Below, one piece after another: positions 21,491 through 33,709 of a stretch of DNA of 64,000 bases. The DNA comes from Collybiopsis luxurians FD-317 M1 (Eukaryota > Basidiomycota > Agaricomycetes > Agaricales > Omphalotaceae). The stretch is taken from contig KN834753.1 in assembly GCA_000827265.1 (NCBI GenBank), positions 69,673-133,672 of the forward strand. The letters run 5' to 3'. The position numbers were made by a program, and so were the translations under genes. Every line of letters begins with the position of its first letter. The stretch's first letter is position 1. Under the pieces are notes generated by a model. That model saw only the letters and a program-made list of their open reading frames with translations. It was not told the DNA's origin and made no database searches.

Positions 21491-24164
21491 ATGTTCTCAT
21501 ATTTTGTAGCTCAGCAATCGCCTTCTTCTCTGAGTTTTCGCTCCAGCTCCGACACGTTAAATCAAAAATGTAATGACGATCTGCTCCTACCTCAATTGTC
21601 CCGCTCAGTACTTTTCAGATGAATCACTGGCAGATGAATCCCATTACCCATTAGAAGACAAGCTATTCCCAGATGTTTCCATCCTGAGTAGGCGTAAACT
21701 GCATCCAGCCTTCGATATCATGAAATGGTTGTGTGTCGGCTCCCATATCGGTTTGATCGTGTTTCTTGCCTCTTTCACATTCAAGCAACCAGATAAGACC
21801 AATTCTGGTTATATATACTTCAGCAAGCCGTCTTTCCAAATTGACGACAATACCGAACACGGAAAACTAATTCAAACAATAATCAAGCAGGGTTTCGGTT
21901 GGGTGATTACGGTACCACCATCCAGTCTTTCACTCTATCATCTTCACTTATCAGAGACTAACAGGGATGGACGATTATCCTCACTTTGACAACACAGAGG
22001 CTGGCTCTCCGACGGCAGCTGAACCTCTATAACAGTTTGACTGCAAAACATGATGCCAACGAAGCATGGATGGGTTTCGGCTCAGCGATCTTGACCTCAC
22101 TCAACTGGAGGCAGCTCGGCTTCCGTGTTTCCATGAACTCTATCTTCCTTCCTCTGCTTTATCTTGGAGGGATTGCCTCCCTTCATTCCGTCGCTGTGGC
22201 CATGTTCGGGCTTGTACCGCAAGCGACGACCAAAACGATTTCATTTACATCAAGTGGAATCCCAAATTTTACGGGGACCGACGTTGGAAATATATGGACG
22301 TGAGTCGCTTCTATTTTGCAGGTTCGATCCAGAGACCTTTTAACCAGTTCCAACAACCAGTGGTTCCACTGCGCTCTTGACCATGGCTTCCTTGGATGGC
22401 ATTCCGTTTCCCGGGCTTGCATCGAATGGTTCCGCGGTAATATACGACATTCCAGACCCTGCTAACATTTCGAATGTTCCTAGTGACGTCCTGGTCCAAG
22501 TTAAAGCTACACGGTTCGATGTCTCCTGCGGGTCGGTGTCAGGAACAGTCAGTAGTACTGAGAGTGGAACAAACTTTATCTTTTCCTCAAATATGGGTGT
22601 GCCAGCAAGTCAGATTTACGAGTTTCCAACTGTTATTTGTGGGTCGACGGACAATTTCGTCCCTCAGATCTGAATAATTGATCATTTTTTTATCATCAGC
22701 TCAACGTGGTTTGTTCATTAGACCGGCTCCTTGGGGTGCCATTTTAAACGATCTAAATGTATGAGGAAATGCTAGTGCTTGGGATTTCCGCTAGTATTAA
22801 CGGTTACATACTAGGACCCGAAAGCTTATTGGCCGAGTTCCATCTTCATTGTCTCGACCGTCAATATTTCGGACTCATTTAATAATACCGTGGAAATGGT
22901 ACCTGTGGACTCACCGATGACATGTAATCAACTTTTCCTCAAGCAGAATGATTCTTTATACTCATTGCGATTCAGATTCAAAGTTCACCTCACCGCAAAC
23001 AGTCACCTCACCGCAAACGGGGATAACTAGCCATGTTGCGGCACTTGCATGCAACTTAACTATAGATCAACTTTCAAATAACGCGTCAATTCATCCCAGT
23101 GACAACAATCTCGTCCAACTCTTAGGTAGGGGAAACAAAACTTCGGCGCAGTTGAGCCCTTTTCCGGTTTCAACACGTCCGCTACTGTCCCTCAATGAGG
23201 CTGAGGACGCGCTGATTTCCACTGTATGTGTTCTGGAATTTAAAGATATATTTGGTCTTAACACATGTCTCAAAGTGGAGTTCTCTATCAGTCTTATCAA
23301 CATCTCCAATGAATGACCAACTTCGGAACTGGTGCCTCGAGAACAACAATGATTCTAGTACCACTTGCGGAACACTATTTGAAACCGAACAGTTTGTACC
23401 CATTTCTTTTTTGAACCAATGAAACGATTCGAAACGATTTGTAATACTTAGGTTTGTCATGGAATCGTTGGGTATTTACCCCGACTTGATGCTACCCGCC
23501 AATTTGCCCTCAACTCCGATCATTCAACTAAAGGATCTTGAGAATGTTCTCGCTCGAATGACTGCCATTGAGTTCTGGGCAGGTAATCTTTACTTTCTGA
23601 CTTCTTGACTTAGATTGGTACTGATTGTTTGCACCACAGAGGGCCACGGAAGTAATCTCAATTTCGCAAACAAATTTGAGACCAGTACCTACTTTGCTGA
23701 AACCGGGGTCAGAACATCAACTGAGAAAGCTTTCGTAAAGAACCAAAATACCGCTCAAGTCCCGGAAACGCGCTTGGCATTTGCGGTGAGTCACCTAGAT
23801 TCTGCTTTTGAGTTTGAATTGACTTTTGACTTTCTGTGTCAGATTCAACTCTCGGATGTATGTTGACTTCCTTCCCTCCTGTTTGACTTATGTACTGATA
23901 CGCTTATGTTAGTTGTATGCCGCCATTGCGATCTCGGTCCTCCTGCTAGTTCTAGCTATGCCTTCCCTGCTAGACAACAACAACCTCAAAATTGATTCCA
24001 TCGGTATCCTACAGATGATATGGCTTGCAAATGACCATCCAGAGCTCCAGCAATCTATCATCAAGCTGAAAGATCCGTCGATACACGACTTGAGGAGAGA
24101 AGGAATATTTATCCAGCGAAACTTCCATCGTCATGCTATGGATGAACCTCTGCAGCCCTGTTAG
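21491..24164 (+). CDS. Membrane-protein array copy 5 (4-TM, glycosylated loop)
   Basis: This intact last member of the array starts at 21491 with MFSYFVAQQS. Exons correspond to those of copy 4: helix 1 (WLCVGSHIGLIVFLASFTF), helix 2 (GWTIILTLTT), helix 3 (LLYLGGIASLHSVAVAMF), the loop, the 15-nt exon at 23843-23857 (IQLSD) and helix 4 (LYAAIAISVLLLVLAMPSL). Two small local duplications set it apart: an in-frame 18-nt repeat in the seventh exon (TSPQTV then TSPQTG, near 22985-23020) and a repeated ATGAATC at the start of exon 2. Its seventh exon has also changed the family's DGEGNKTS to GRGNKTS, so it is diverging faster in the outer loop than in the helices. Function unknown. Confidence 0.75.
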
Positions 24165-25415
24165 AGGGCCATTGCTCAAATGGTACAAGCACAGAATTTC
24201 TGAAATTTGTTACACGGCATAAACACTGTCCATATACGCGCTGGATGGTTTTGTTCTTGAAACACTGGCATACAATAATAGGTATTACAACTTTGTATTT
24301 TTTAGGTATTTCTCATGTCTACGGGTCGAGCGGTGAATGTTATTTTTTTGCTTTAGTATTCATTTTGGTACATCCGGCAGCGGCGATTGGGGGCGATCAT
24401 CAGCTATTAGTCCTCTCTTCTTTCCAAGCTCCCAATACATAGCAGTGAGAATGGTATAAAGTCGTTTAGATTTTGCGTGATGGGGATGCGCGTTTTTCAC
24501 GTGCTATTGACGTGATGTGACGGATGGCGTCCTTTTCCAGATAAGAGAGGTTTCGCTACCGGCCGTTTGATCACGTTCCTGCATCGGACGCACAGCCAAC
24601 ACATGATCTTAGAGTCATGCGCGTGATCAAGGACAGCGACGCAACGCTCCATGGAGCTCAACGGCCCTCAGCTGCTGCTGGCATCTCTCCCTGCGCTATC
24701 CTCACGATCCAGCCCTACGCCTTTGTTATCTTCTTTAGTTCTTATGCAACAGGAGCAACTTTTCTTTGAGGCCCTTCTGGAAGCTTTGATCACGAGTGCG
24801 CCGCGACGACACGTGCCAGAAAACGTGATCTGGACGACGACTGACCGACGGAACCGGTTGCGAAACCTCTCTATACTTCGTTCCGTCGACTACGCATTTC
24901 TTCATTCTCTGATTATTTGTGATTGCATTATTAAGTTGACTGTAATAATCTTAATACTCGTTACCACTCATCTGGATGTATTTCGTTGGCTGCTTGTTTA
25001 AATTTAGCTCCCCGTCCTGGCAATATAATTAATGAATACAATACTCAGGTTTCATTTACGCGCAGTACATTATCGATGCTCACAGCTTCGCAAGGAGGAC
25101 CTGAAGTCTGTGTCTGTTTACAGAGTTTTGAGTTGGGCGGGACAAGAGCATGATTGCGCCACATTTGAGCTCGTAATACTGCGTATGTAATATCTCCTTC
25201 GTTGTCACAACGCTACGTGCAACGCCCGTCTCTGATACCAACGGTTCGCAGAATTTCCCGATTATCCCTGATTCTTACTAAATGGTGGCAGGGATAACTA
25301 ATCAAGCGTCATGAAATATTATCGCCTAGATTCCTACCACTGCCTCAGGCTGTACTGAGGGTGGTCCTGTATAAAGGCGTTTCATGGCGAAGAATAGCTC
25401 CCAACAACAATATCA
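24165..25415. repeat. Intergenic: 3' flank of copy 5 and a truncated next-unit flank
   Basis: No gene is supported. About 24225-24260 and 24470-24523 match the 3' flank of copy 4. About 25074-25195 matches 20834-20940 upstream of copy 5 (tgctcacagc, gacaagagcatg, cacatttga and agctcgtaat words in order). The array therefore ends in the beginning of a further unit that is cut off before the hydrolase gene. A TATA-like tataaag lies at about 25371. Confidence 0.55.
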
Positions 25416-28237
25416 ATGTCTTTCAGTAGCAACTCTGCTCCCCTTACTCTTACCTACAAGACCATCAAAGACGTTCCTATTCAACTGGACGTTTACCCTC
25501 CAACCTCTGCAGACTCTACGACTACCAACAGCTCTGGTGAAATTGCCGCGGTTCTTTGGTTCCATGGCGGAGGATTGACTTTTGCAAACCGTACCAATTT
25601 CTTTCCAAAATGGTTGCAAAGTAAGCTGCCCCGTCTTCGTCCCAAGTCTGCAAGTTCCCTGATCCCATACATAAGCTCGAGTTAACAACGATGGCATCGC
25701 GTTCATCTCGGCTGACTACCGGCTGATACCCACAGGCTCAGTCACCGCCCACGACGTCGCAGAGGATGTCAAAGATGCGTTCGTGTTTTTACGCGGAAAT
25801 TCATTCTCGTCTGCTTTGGACGCGTTAGCTGCCGAGGGAAAACTTCCCTTTCCAAAATTCCGCATTGATCCTTATAGCATAGCAGCCGCAGGCTCCAGCG
25901 CTGGCGGTACTTGCGCGTACTTTGCCGCGATGCATGTCGATCCCAAGCCGGCTGCAATTCTATCAGTGTTTGCAACAGGGGGCGATTGCCTGGTGCGTGT
26001 TTTTGCTTGACGAGCAAAAAAGTGACGAAGTTGATATTCTATACTACAGATTCCGCATTATTTTGTACCGAAAACAAGCCCTTTTCTACGTGGAAGACCT
26101 CTTTTGGATCCGAGTCGAAGCCAGGAATATCTATACCCATTCTCCCCTTCGATCGCTTCCGATGTCGTTGCAGACTCGCCCATGGCCTTCAATCCTCCTG
26201 CGAAGCCTGGAGTTCCTCCTACCCCAACCAACCCTAGAATGCCACTAGCGCTCCTCTATCTCCAACTAGGCACATATCTCGACTACTACACGGGCCAGCA
26301 CGAGCCTAGTCTCAGCGAAGCCCTACGCGAAGCCTACTCCGCCACTCACTATCCCGACTCGGAAGCCAAAAAGCGAAAATTACGTTCCCTCATTCCCCCA
26401 AAACACCTCCCGATCTTCCCTCAATTCGGGGTCGACTCATCCTGGCCACCTACGCTCCTCATTCATGGTTCGGAAGACACCGCTGTCCCCGTGGCAGAGT
26501 CCCAGAACATGTACCAAATTCTGCAGAATGCCGGCGTGCTTTCGAGGATTAGGATCGTACAAGGAGAGGATCACTTTTTCGAACAGACTCCCGATGCGGA
26601 GAAGGTTCATAAGGAGGTGTTGGATGATGCTGCCGGCTTTTTGAAGAGACGGCTTGGGAAGGCGTTGGCATCCTCTTCCGCTCTGGCTGCTCCGAAAGAG
26701 ATCGTTCCAGTTACGTTGACGTACAAGACTGTCGACTCGAAAGTCCCAATCAAGATGGACGTTTATCCTCCGACTCGAGCAAGAAGACACGCTCGCAACC
26801 GCTCGGATCCAAATCTCAACGATGTAGGCTGCGTTCTGTGGTTCCACGGAGGAGGATTCACCATGGGCAGTCGAACCGATTTCTTTCCCAAGTGGCTTCA
26901 GAGTGCGTTATTTGTTTTTGGATTTTAGGTCACTGGTTTTTACCCTTTCTTATACAGAACGAGTCAATGACCTAGGATTCGCGTTCATCTCTGCAGATTA
27001 TCGACTTTTACCCACCGGTTCCGTAACCGCACACGATATCATCGAAGATGTTCGAGATGCCTTTGCGTTCTTACGAGGAACGGGGTTCAACTCTGCTTTG
27101 GAGTTTATGGCCGTCCAGGGTGCACTTCCCTTTGACAAATTCCGCATCGACCCTAGAGGAATCGCCGTTGCGGGTTCTAGTGCGGGCGGAACGGCGGCGT
27201 ATTTTGCTGCGATGCATGTCGATCCCAAGCCTGCTGCTGTATTGGGTATATTCGCTATGGGAGGGGATGCTTTGGTGCGTATTTGGTTGTTTCTTTTCGT
27301 TACTGAAAAGGAAAGGTTTGACTGATTTTCTTTTTTTTTTTTGGCTATATAGATTCCTCATTATTATACACCGAAAACCGAGCCGTTTATCAGTGGTCGA
27401 CCGCTGCTGGATCCTAGTAGAAGCAGAGAATACATTTACCCTTTCCCATCTGGAGCCTCTCAAGTCGTATCAGACTCGCCTCTGGCGTTCAACCCACCAG
27501 CTGGACCCGGTCTTCCGCCCACACCTGCTAACCCGAGGATGCCTCTAGCACTGCTGTACCTGCAGCTGGGGACGTATCTAGATTACTACACCGGCCAACA
27601 CGAACCTAGTATTAGCGCGGCCCTGCGCGCCGCTGCTGCTACCGCAGAAGCATCCGCCAGCTCCAGCTCCGACACGGACGACTTCTTGTCGTCGTCGTCA
27701 TCACCACCCAACGCAACGTCCGAGTCCAAGTCTGGTAGTGGGAAACAACACAAACTGCACACGCTCCTGGCTTCTGGAATCCGAAGCGTAGCCAAACCGA
27801 AATCCAATCCCAAGGTGTCATCTCACCGAGGTGCGAAAGGATCAGGATCGGATTCAGCCAATCCTCTGCGTTCGGTTATACCCCCTCAACACCTCCGTCT
27901 CTTTCCTCAGTTCAATGTTGACGCTTCGTGGCCGCCGACGCTGCTCATACACGGATCGAAAGATACGTCTGTACCTGTGGCCGAATCGAAGAGGATGTAC
28001 GAATTGTTGCAAGAGGCAGGGGTGTTGTCGAGGATCACGATTGTGGAAGGGGAAGAACACTTTTTTGATTTGCCATTGGGAAAGCCTGGGGAGGAAGGCG
28101 AAGCGGAGAAGGAGAGAAAGTTCGGGAGGGTGTTTGATGATGCTGCAGGATTCTTGAACAGGAGGATTGGTGCGGCGAGGGAAGGGCAGACAGGAGGAAG
28201 GAGGTCACGAAGTCGGAGTGTAGGCCGTCGTAGCTAA
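25416..28237 (+). CDS. Double-domain alpha/beta hydrolase (tandem fusion)
   Basis: Five exons (25416-25620, 25682-25992, 26050-26902, 26958-27274, 27353-28237) join to 856 codons. Two hydrolase domains of the HGGG (hormone-sensitive lipase/carboxylesterase-like) type follow each other. Domain 1 has the oxyanion motif WFHGGG, nucleophile GSSAGG, acid in HGSEDTAVP and histidine in GEDHFF. Domain 2 has WFHGGG, GSSAGG, HGSKDTSVP and GEEHFF, so both triads look complete. Introns sit at equivalent places in the two halves. The joint (KALASSSALAAPKEIVPV) lies inside an uninterrupted exon with no stop and no ATG at the second domain's start, so one polypeptide is expected. Domain 2 carries a Ser/Lys-rich insert (about 27630-27860) and an Arg/Ser-rich tail. 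The substrate is unknown. No signal peptide is seen. Confidence 0.85.
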
Positions 28238-28483
28238 ATCGCTAGTCGACAAGGGTCGTCAGATATTTATTAACCTCATTTATTTACCCGGGACATTTTT
28301 ACGATTTGCTCATATCCTACTCGCAGCCATCATGTACATCCATTTATGCATTGGAATAGTACTATGTATTATGATACAATATAGATCGTTCTACCTGAAG
28401 GATATAATATAGTGTGTTGGTCCGAAGAAAAGTGTGTCTACTCAATTGCACAGCGGTATTTAATTCATGACTCGTCTAGAGGT

Positions 28484-29341
28484 TTAAAACTGGGAAACAT
28501 TGCGCCTGGTGGCAGATGAAAGTGAACCGACACGGGCCTCATCTCCTTGTCGTTCCCGTTCCTGTTGAGCGAGCTAGAAAAGAAAAAAAAAAAGTATCAG
28601 CAACCGGAAGAATGATAATGATCTCTTTCATATCTACTCACAACATCCTGCCATGAATGATCCACATGCTTATCGACGGCTTCTTGCTGTTTACTGTGCT
28701 TAAGAGCACCAGCGGCAATGAGGATACCAATAGTCAGCCCTTGAGCCCACATACGGGCTTGCACGACTTTTTGTGAAGGACTCTGGTACTTGTCTCGAGA
28801 GATGATAGCTCCCGCGACACCCAAACTGAGAGCCCAAGAACCAAGGATAATCGAATATTCATGTCGGCTCGCCCAGTCAGATATTTTCTGTCTGGGCGTC
28901 ATCGTTTCCCATTTTTGCTGGAGCTGTCGTTCTCGCTCGTTGAGGATCTGAGCTCCTTCGCCAGTCCTGTTTAAAAAGAGAGGAAACTGTTTGAACCAGA
29001 CTGTTCATAGTAAACGGAGAGTGATAACATACCATTGCGACTCATCATATTCTAACGCACGACGTTCGGCTTGGATACTGAGTAACGGGGCAATGACGAT
29101 GATGGGACCGAGGGCTTTTAGTGATAGAGGTAAAGCCCTGTAGGTCGGTATCCGACGATGTGCATAGTATGAAATAGCTCCCGAAAGTGCAGCTCCAGCT
29201 ATCGTTCCTTCAATTGCACCCCGTCTGACTGCTTTAGCGTGCTCTTTGAACTGCTCGTCGGTGAGATCAATCTATGAACAAGGATGATAAGACTGTGTTC
29301 TAGTAATTATAGCCCAAAGGAATTTGAAGCTTTACCTTCAT
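28484..29341 (-). CDS. RCF2: Respiratory supercomplex factor 2 (HIG1 family)
   Basis: Four exons (29336-29341, 29033-29271, 28642-28966, 28484-28573) give 219 residues, close to yeast Rcf2 (224). The first exon encodes only Met-Lys. The N-terminal part (IDLTDEQFKEHAKAVRRG, then AIEGTIAGAALSGAISYY) and two further hydrophobic stretches match the mitochondrial inner-membrane layout. The C-terminal half holds the HIG1-like pair of helices (YSIILGSWALSLGVAGAI and QGLTIGILIAAGALKH) with the intervening basic turn RDKYQSPSQKVVQARM. The known role of the family is to promote cytochrome bc1-cytochrome oxidase supercomplexes and oxidase activity. It is convergent with the hydrolase gene, with 246 bp between their stop codons. 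Confidence 0.85.
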
Positions 29342-30223
29342 TTTTTAGGATTTCTAGAGTAAAAAAATTTGTAGAGTAAAAGTAAAGAATCGGGAATGAG
29401 TGTAAGAATGCAAAGTTTTTATACGGCGTTGAATCTAGACTCTGTCAGTGTCATGATGAGATCATGCCTGGATCCAGGATCATGCCTCCGATTCCTAATC
29501 CAAAAATCATCCCGAGACCGACCGGACCTTCCTGCTCGTCCCATTCCCGATATCTTCCGACTCAAATCTTAAGTACCTTACTGCAACGTCCGACTCCGGG
29601 CGCTGCCTGCGTCGCGAGTCGGGCTGCGAAACATGTTGCTCAATTATTCATAGCTCACTTGTACATGCGCATATCAATGAGCTCAGACAAGTTCTGCAAA
29701 CTCGTTCATAGATGACGAACTTGATTAGCAGCAGCATATCGCCGCTGCATTCAATTGGCTCGTCGCCTCGGAATATCGTGGGGCCTAGAATTCTGGCTAG
29801 AGCAATGGCTATAGGGTGATATTGAGGCTCGGTCCCACACAGGTTTCATACCGGTCTCATGAAGCGTTTTCCGTTGCCAGCCTTACTCTATCGTGATGCA
29901 GCGATGAACCCGGCTATGCTCTCCGCTGGTAGCCACACTTGGATGCCTACAATTATCTGTATTCAAATGGACCGTGCTACATACATGACAGAACAATGAA
30001 CATGAGCTATGTACTACTACTAAACTACTTAAATATACTTTCGTGATGGAATGACTGGAAAGAGATGAAAAGAAAAAAACCAACAAAGCGACGTGACTAT
30101 TAAAGAGAAGCACCGGAACTAGATGGATGAGAAAAAAAGGAAAAAAGAACCGCAACAACGCGAGGAACGCATAAAGCGACGATGCGGTCGGACCGCTCAC
30201 AAAGACCCTCCGAAATCCTCCCT
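29342..30223. other. Intergenic, no feature seen
   Basis: This stretch holds the RCF2 promoter side (about the first 150 bp) and the 3' flank of the nucleoporin gene. A short direct repeat of gatcatgcc occurs near 29461-29483. No further coding or RNA gene is supported. Confidence 0.4.
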
Positions 30224-32387
30224 TCAGAAATGATCTACAGTGAACGTCCAAGTCCCATCCGAGATATCAAAGTTCTCAAAGTGCGTGTCCTTCATATTCT
30301 TCAGCTTTTTTAAATGCTTCACCGCAGAAGGATGCTTCTCATCCTTGATAGGTTCCCGGTGTGCCTTATCCATCGCCCAACACCTCTTCAACGAGATCTT
30401 GGCCCGGACATTGAGTCCCGATCCTTCAAGCGGTTTCTCCGTATCGTCCGCATCGGGATACACGCTGCACTCTTTATCCTCGAACCGGACCACTCCGCCC
30501 AACAGTTCTCCGAGTTTGGGCAAACCCGTTAGATCAACAGGCTCAAGGAAATGTATCTCGCCATAGCCAACTCGTCCAACGACAAGTCCCTTGAATGACA
30601 AGAGCTTGTCAAATCCAGACGATTTGAGTGTTTCCATATTCGGTTTGACGTAGTAATCGCCTTCCTGGAGATCGTCTTCATCCGCCGCTTGTCCATTTTG
30701 TGATGCAGTGAATTTCTTGGGTGTCCGCTGCGGTGGAGAGGGTGATTTTATAAGTTGAGTCGGAGGTGGAGATGCAGCTGCAGCTGCGGCAGCAGCTTCT
30801 CGTTCTCGTGCCGCAATACTGAGCGCAGGGCTGAATGTAATCTTGCCACCGCGCAGTGGGGAACCGCCGGACCGAACGAAAAGCTCTGAAGGCTCCACCT
30901 TTTTATCCAAGATCAACTTTTTCACGCTCTTTCGCTGTCCACTTCCTAATGATGGACTGCTGTTGGGAGTCCCGAAGAAAGCTTCAATAGCTTGCTTTGG
31001 TGTCTGTGACCTACTCAGCGTGAGCGCAGTGGAATTCGAAGGAGCAAAGACGCTTCCGTTCAAAGCAGAACTCGACGTTGAAGAACCGAATCCGCGAAGT
31101 CTCGAGTTGGCGGGGGTGTAACCAGTTAGATGGACTCGGGGAACTGGGGAACGAGTTGGAACGTCGACGAAGAAGGGAGCCTTTTTCTTTGTTGACTCTA
31201 GGTCCACAGCGCGAGGACCGGGATTGAGCATCTCAAAGATATCAGGGCCAATTGGCTGGGAGATGGAAGCTACGAGGCTTCCTGGTTGCGCCGCTGTGGA
31301 CGATGTTAGAGTATTCGTAGAGTTTCCAAAAGTCGATCCTCCGAACAGACCACCACCGGTACCAGTCGAAGTCGACATTCCCATCGAAGGAGCTTTATTG
31401 AATAGTCCTCCAGCGGCAGCAGGTTGTTGCTGACCGGCAGGTTGGCCGAATCCACCACCGCCAAATAATGACGACTGTTGTGTGTTCATTGCGGGCTGTG
31501 TCGTCCCAAAGGTATTGCCAGCGCCAAACAGTCCGCCTCCTGCAGGTGCAGCAGGCTTGGCCCCAAACAAACTTCCACCAAAACCTGTTGTGCCAGCTTG
31601 CTGCTGTTGCTGTTGCTGCTGCTGCTGATTATTGTTGTTATTGGCACCAAACAAACCCCCACCGCCAGCACCAAATAGCCCCGTGCCTGTACCAGTATTG
31701 GTGGTATTCTGAGCGCCGAACACTTAAGATAAACCGTTAGAAGGTTAAAAAAAGAAAGGTTAATCCAGTGCATACATGAGTTGGTAGGTTGCTGCTGCTG
31801 CTGCTGCTGCTGTTGCTGTTGTTGATTATTCGCGCCGAAGAGACTGTTGCCAGGATTCGTGCCTCCGAATAAAGAATTTTGTTGTGGCTGCTGCTGCTGG
31901 GCGTTCTGCTGAGGTTGTCCGAACATAGAGCTCCCTAATGTATTACCGCCAGTCTGATTGGTCGGTTGTGTGGGTTGACCGAATATCGATGGTTTAGCTG
32001 CGTTGTCTGAAACAAATTGAGATATTCGACTCTCAGTAATACAGAAATCAACATACTTCCGAATCCGCCAAAAGCACTACCAGTATTCGTGTTTTGCTGG
32101 GGTTGACCGAAGATACTAGTGGGCTGCTGCTGCTGTGGCTGAGAGGTGCCGCCAAACGCACTATTCCCAGTGCTTCCAAAAGTACTCCCGGTGGTGCCTG
32201 GAGGGTCGAACACGCAATGTTAGCAAATTTCTCAAGCCACAGGACAAATCACTACCAAACGAGCCAAAACCAGTTTTAGACGTACCAAATGCACTTCCTC
32301 CAGTATTCGTACCCCCGAAGATACTGGTACCCTGCTGCTGAGGCTGCTGTTGCTGACCGAATGAGCCAAATCCTGTAGCGGACTGCT

Positions 32388-32418
<31 letters not shown>

Positions 32419-33490
32419 AGGCTGACCAAACGCAGAAGTTCCAAATGCTCCAGTATTCGTATTGGTGGTATTGCCACCAAAAGCGCCGAATCCTGTTGCC
32501 GGCTTTGGTGCCCCGAAGATAGAAGAGGTTTGCGCTGGTTGAGTAGTTTGTTGGCCGAAGATACTGCTGCCCGCCGGCTGGGCACCACCGAAAGCTGACG
32601 TTTGTCCAAAGGCGCTAGTAGACGCAGTTTTTCGTCCCTGTTGGTAATCTTGTACTCGGAGTTCCTAGAATTGACGTGAGATGTGGCTCGATGACAGATA
32701 AAGCGGTTTGCTGACCTCGAAAGATGTACCAGCGTAAGCCGGCATGCAAGAGATGGACTGGTATTGTATCGTGCTTGTGTTATCTTTCTCAGCAGTCGGA
32801 GCGAAAGGTGGATTTGAAGAACCGGTCGTCACAGGTGCTATCGGATTGGCAGCTACCTTTGTTTAGAAGAAATTTGGGAGCGAGTAGAAAAAGATACATA
32901 CTTGGAGTAGTTCCAAACGCTGAGTTAGTCTTTGGCTGTCCAAAGATGCTAGAACCGGTATTTGTATTCCCAAATGCACTCGTGGTCGCAGGCTGCCCGA
33001 ACGCACTCGTGGGCTGACCGGTATTGCCAAACGCACTGGTGCCACCACCGCCAAAAGTACTTGTTCCTCCTCCTCCTCCTCCGAACGCGCCAAAACCAGT
33101 TGCTGGTTTTGGAGCACCAAATACTGAAGAGCCAGGGTTACTATTGGATGCATTGCTGCCCCCAAACGCGCCTGGAAATGACTGAGCGAAAGAAGCAAGA
33201 TAAGAAAGAAAAAAAGAAACGCGTACCAAAAGCGCTTGTACCCGTGTTACTCGACCCACCTAAGCCTCCGAACATGGGATTCGTTTGAGGCTGCTGAGGT
33301 TGGCCAAAAGCACTCGATGTCGAACCGAAACCTTACGAAATTTTAAACAATGAAGACATCGCGCGAAAGTTGTGGACACACCTGTCGAACCGAATGCGGG
33401 TTGGCCAAAGGCATTGGTACCCTGGGGCTGCTGCTGCTGATTTTGCTGAGGATTAGTCCATGAAGATGTTATCGCATTGTTGCCAAACAT
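30224..33490 (-). CDS. NUP98: FG nucleoporin of the NUP98/NUP145N type
   Basis: Eight exons (33382-33490, 33227-33331, 32902-33171, 32716-32852, 32256-32664, 32057-32197, 31776-32006, 30224-31722) give about 966 residues. The N-terminus is rich in GLFG, FG and Gln. A GLEBS-like Gle2-binding segment (IQYQSISCMPAYAGTSFEEL, about residues 190-210) interrupts the FG repeats. The C-terminus is the NUP98 autoproteolytic-type domain (GDYYVKPNMETLKSSG, then VGRVGYGEIHFLEPVDLT, ending GTWTFTVDHF). Translation stops immediately after HF, where the family normally cuts itself before a serine, so no NUP96 part follows. Three CAG/CTG runs encode poly-Gln (near 31605, 31793 and 32381). It is a nuclear pore component and shares a 219-bp divergent promoter with RPA2. 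Confidence 0.9.
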
Positions 33491-33709
33491 GGCTGAGCGG
33501 CTGAGTACAAATGACCGTTGGACGAGAGCCTCTTTTTTATATATCCGTTCTCTCTGTTGACTCAGCTGGCGGATGGGAATTCCGGCCGGGATTACGCCGG
33601 AACCGAGCTTCATTGTCGCGGAAGCGCCGGCCGATTCGGAGTGACGTAAGCTGACTCATCCCATCTTCATCAAAGTTTTTTTCGGTCCCTCCAGAGTTGC
33701 TCGTCGGAT

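Noticed and set aside
24651..25001. 116-residue open frame after array copy 5
   Set aside because: There is no splice support, no domain and no counterpart near other copies. Its end is low-complexity hydrophobic sequence.
26730..26928. Second hydrolase gene with its own start inside the fusion
   Set aside because: The only nearby ATG lies after the conserved first strand of the domain, and the frame is open from the first domain without a stop. A single fused gene is the simpler reading.
32395..32598. Leu-rich and Ser-rich open frames opposite the nucleoporin
   Set aside because: They are antisense readings of the CAG/CTG glutamine runs in the NUP98-type gene.
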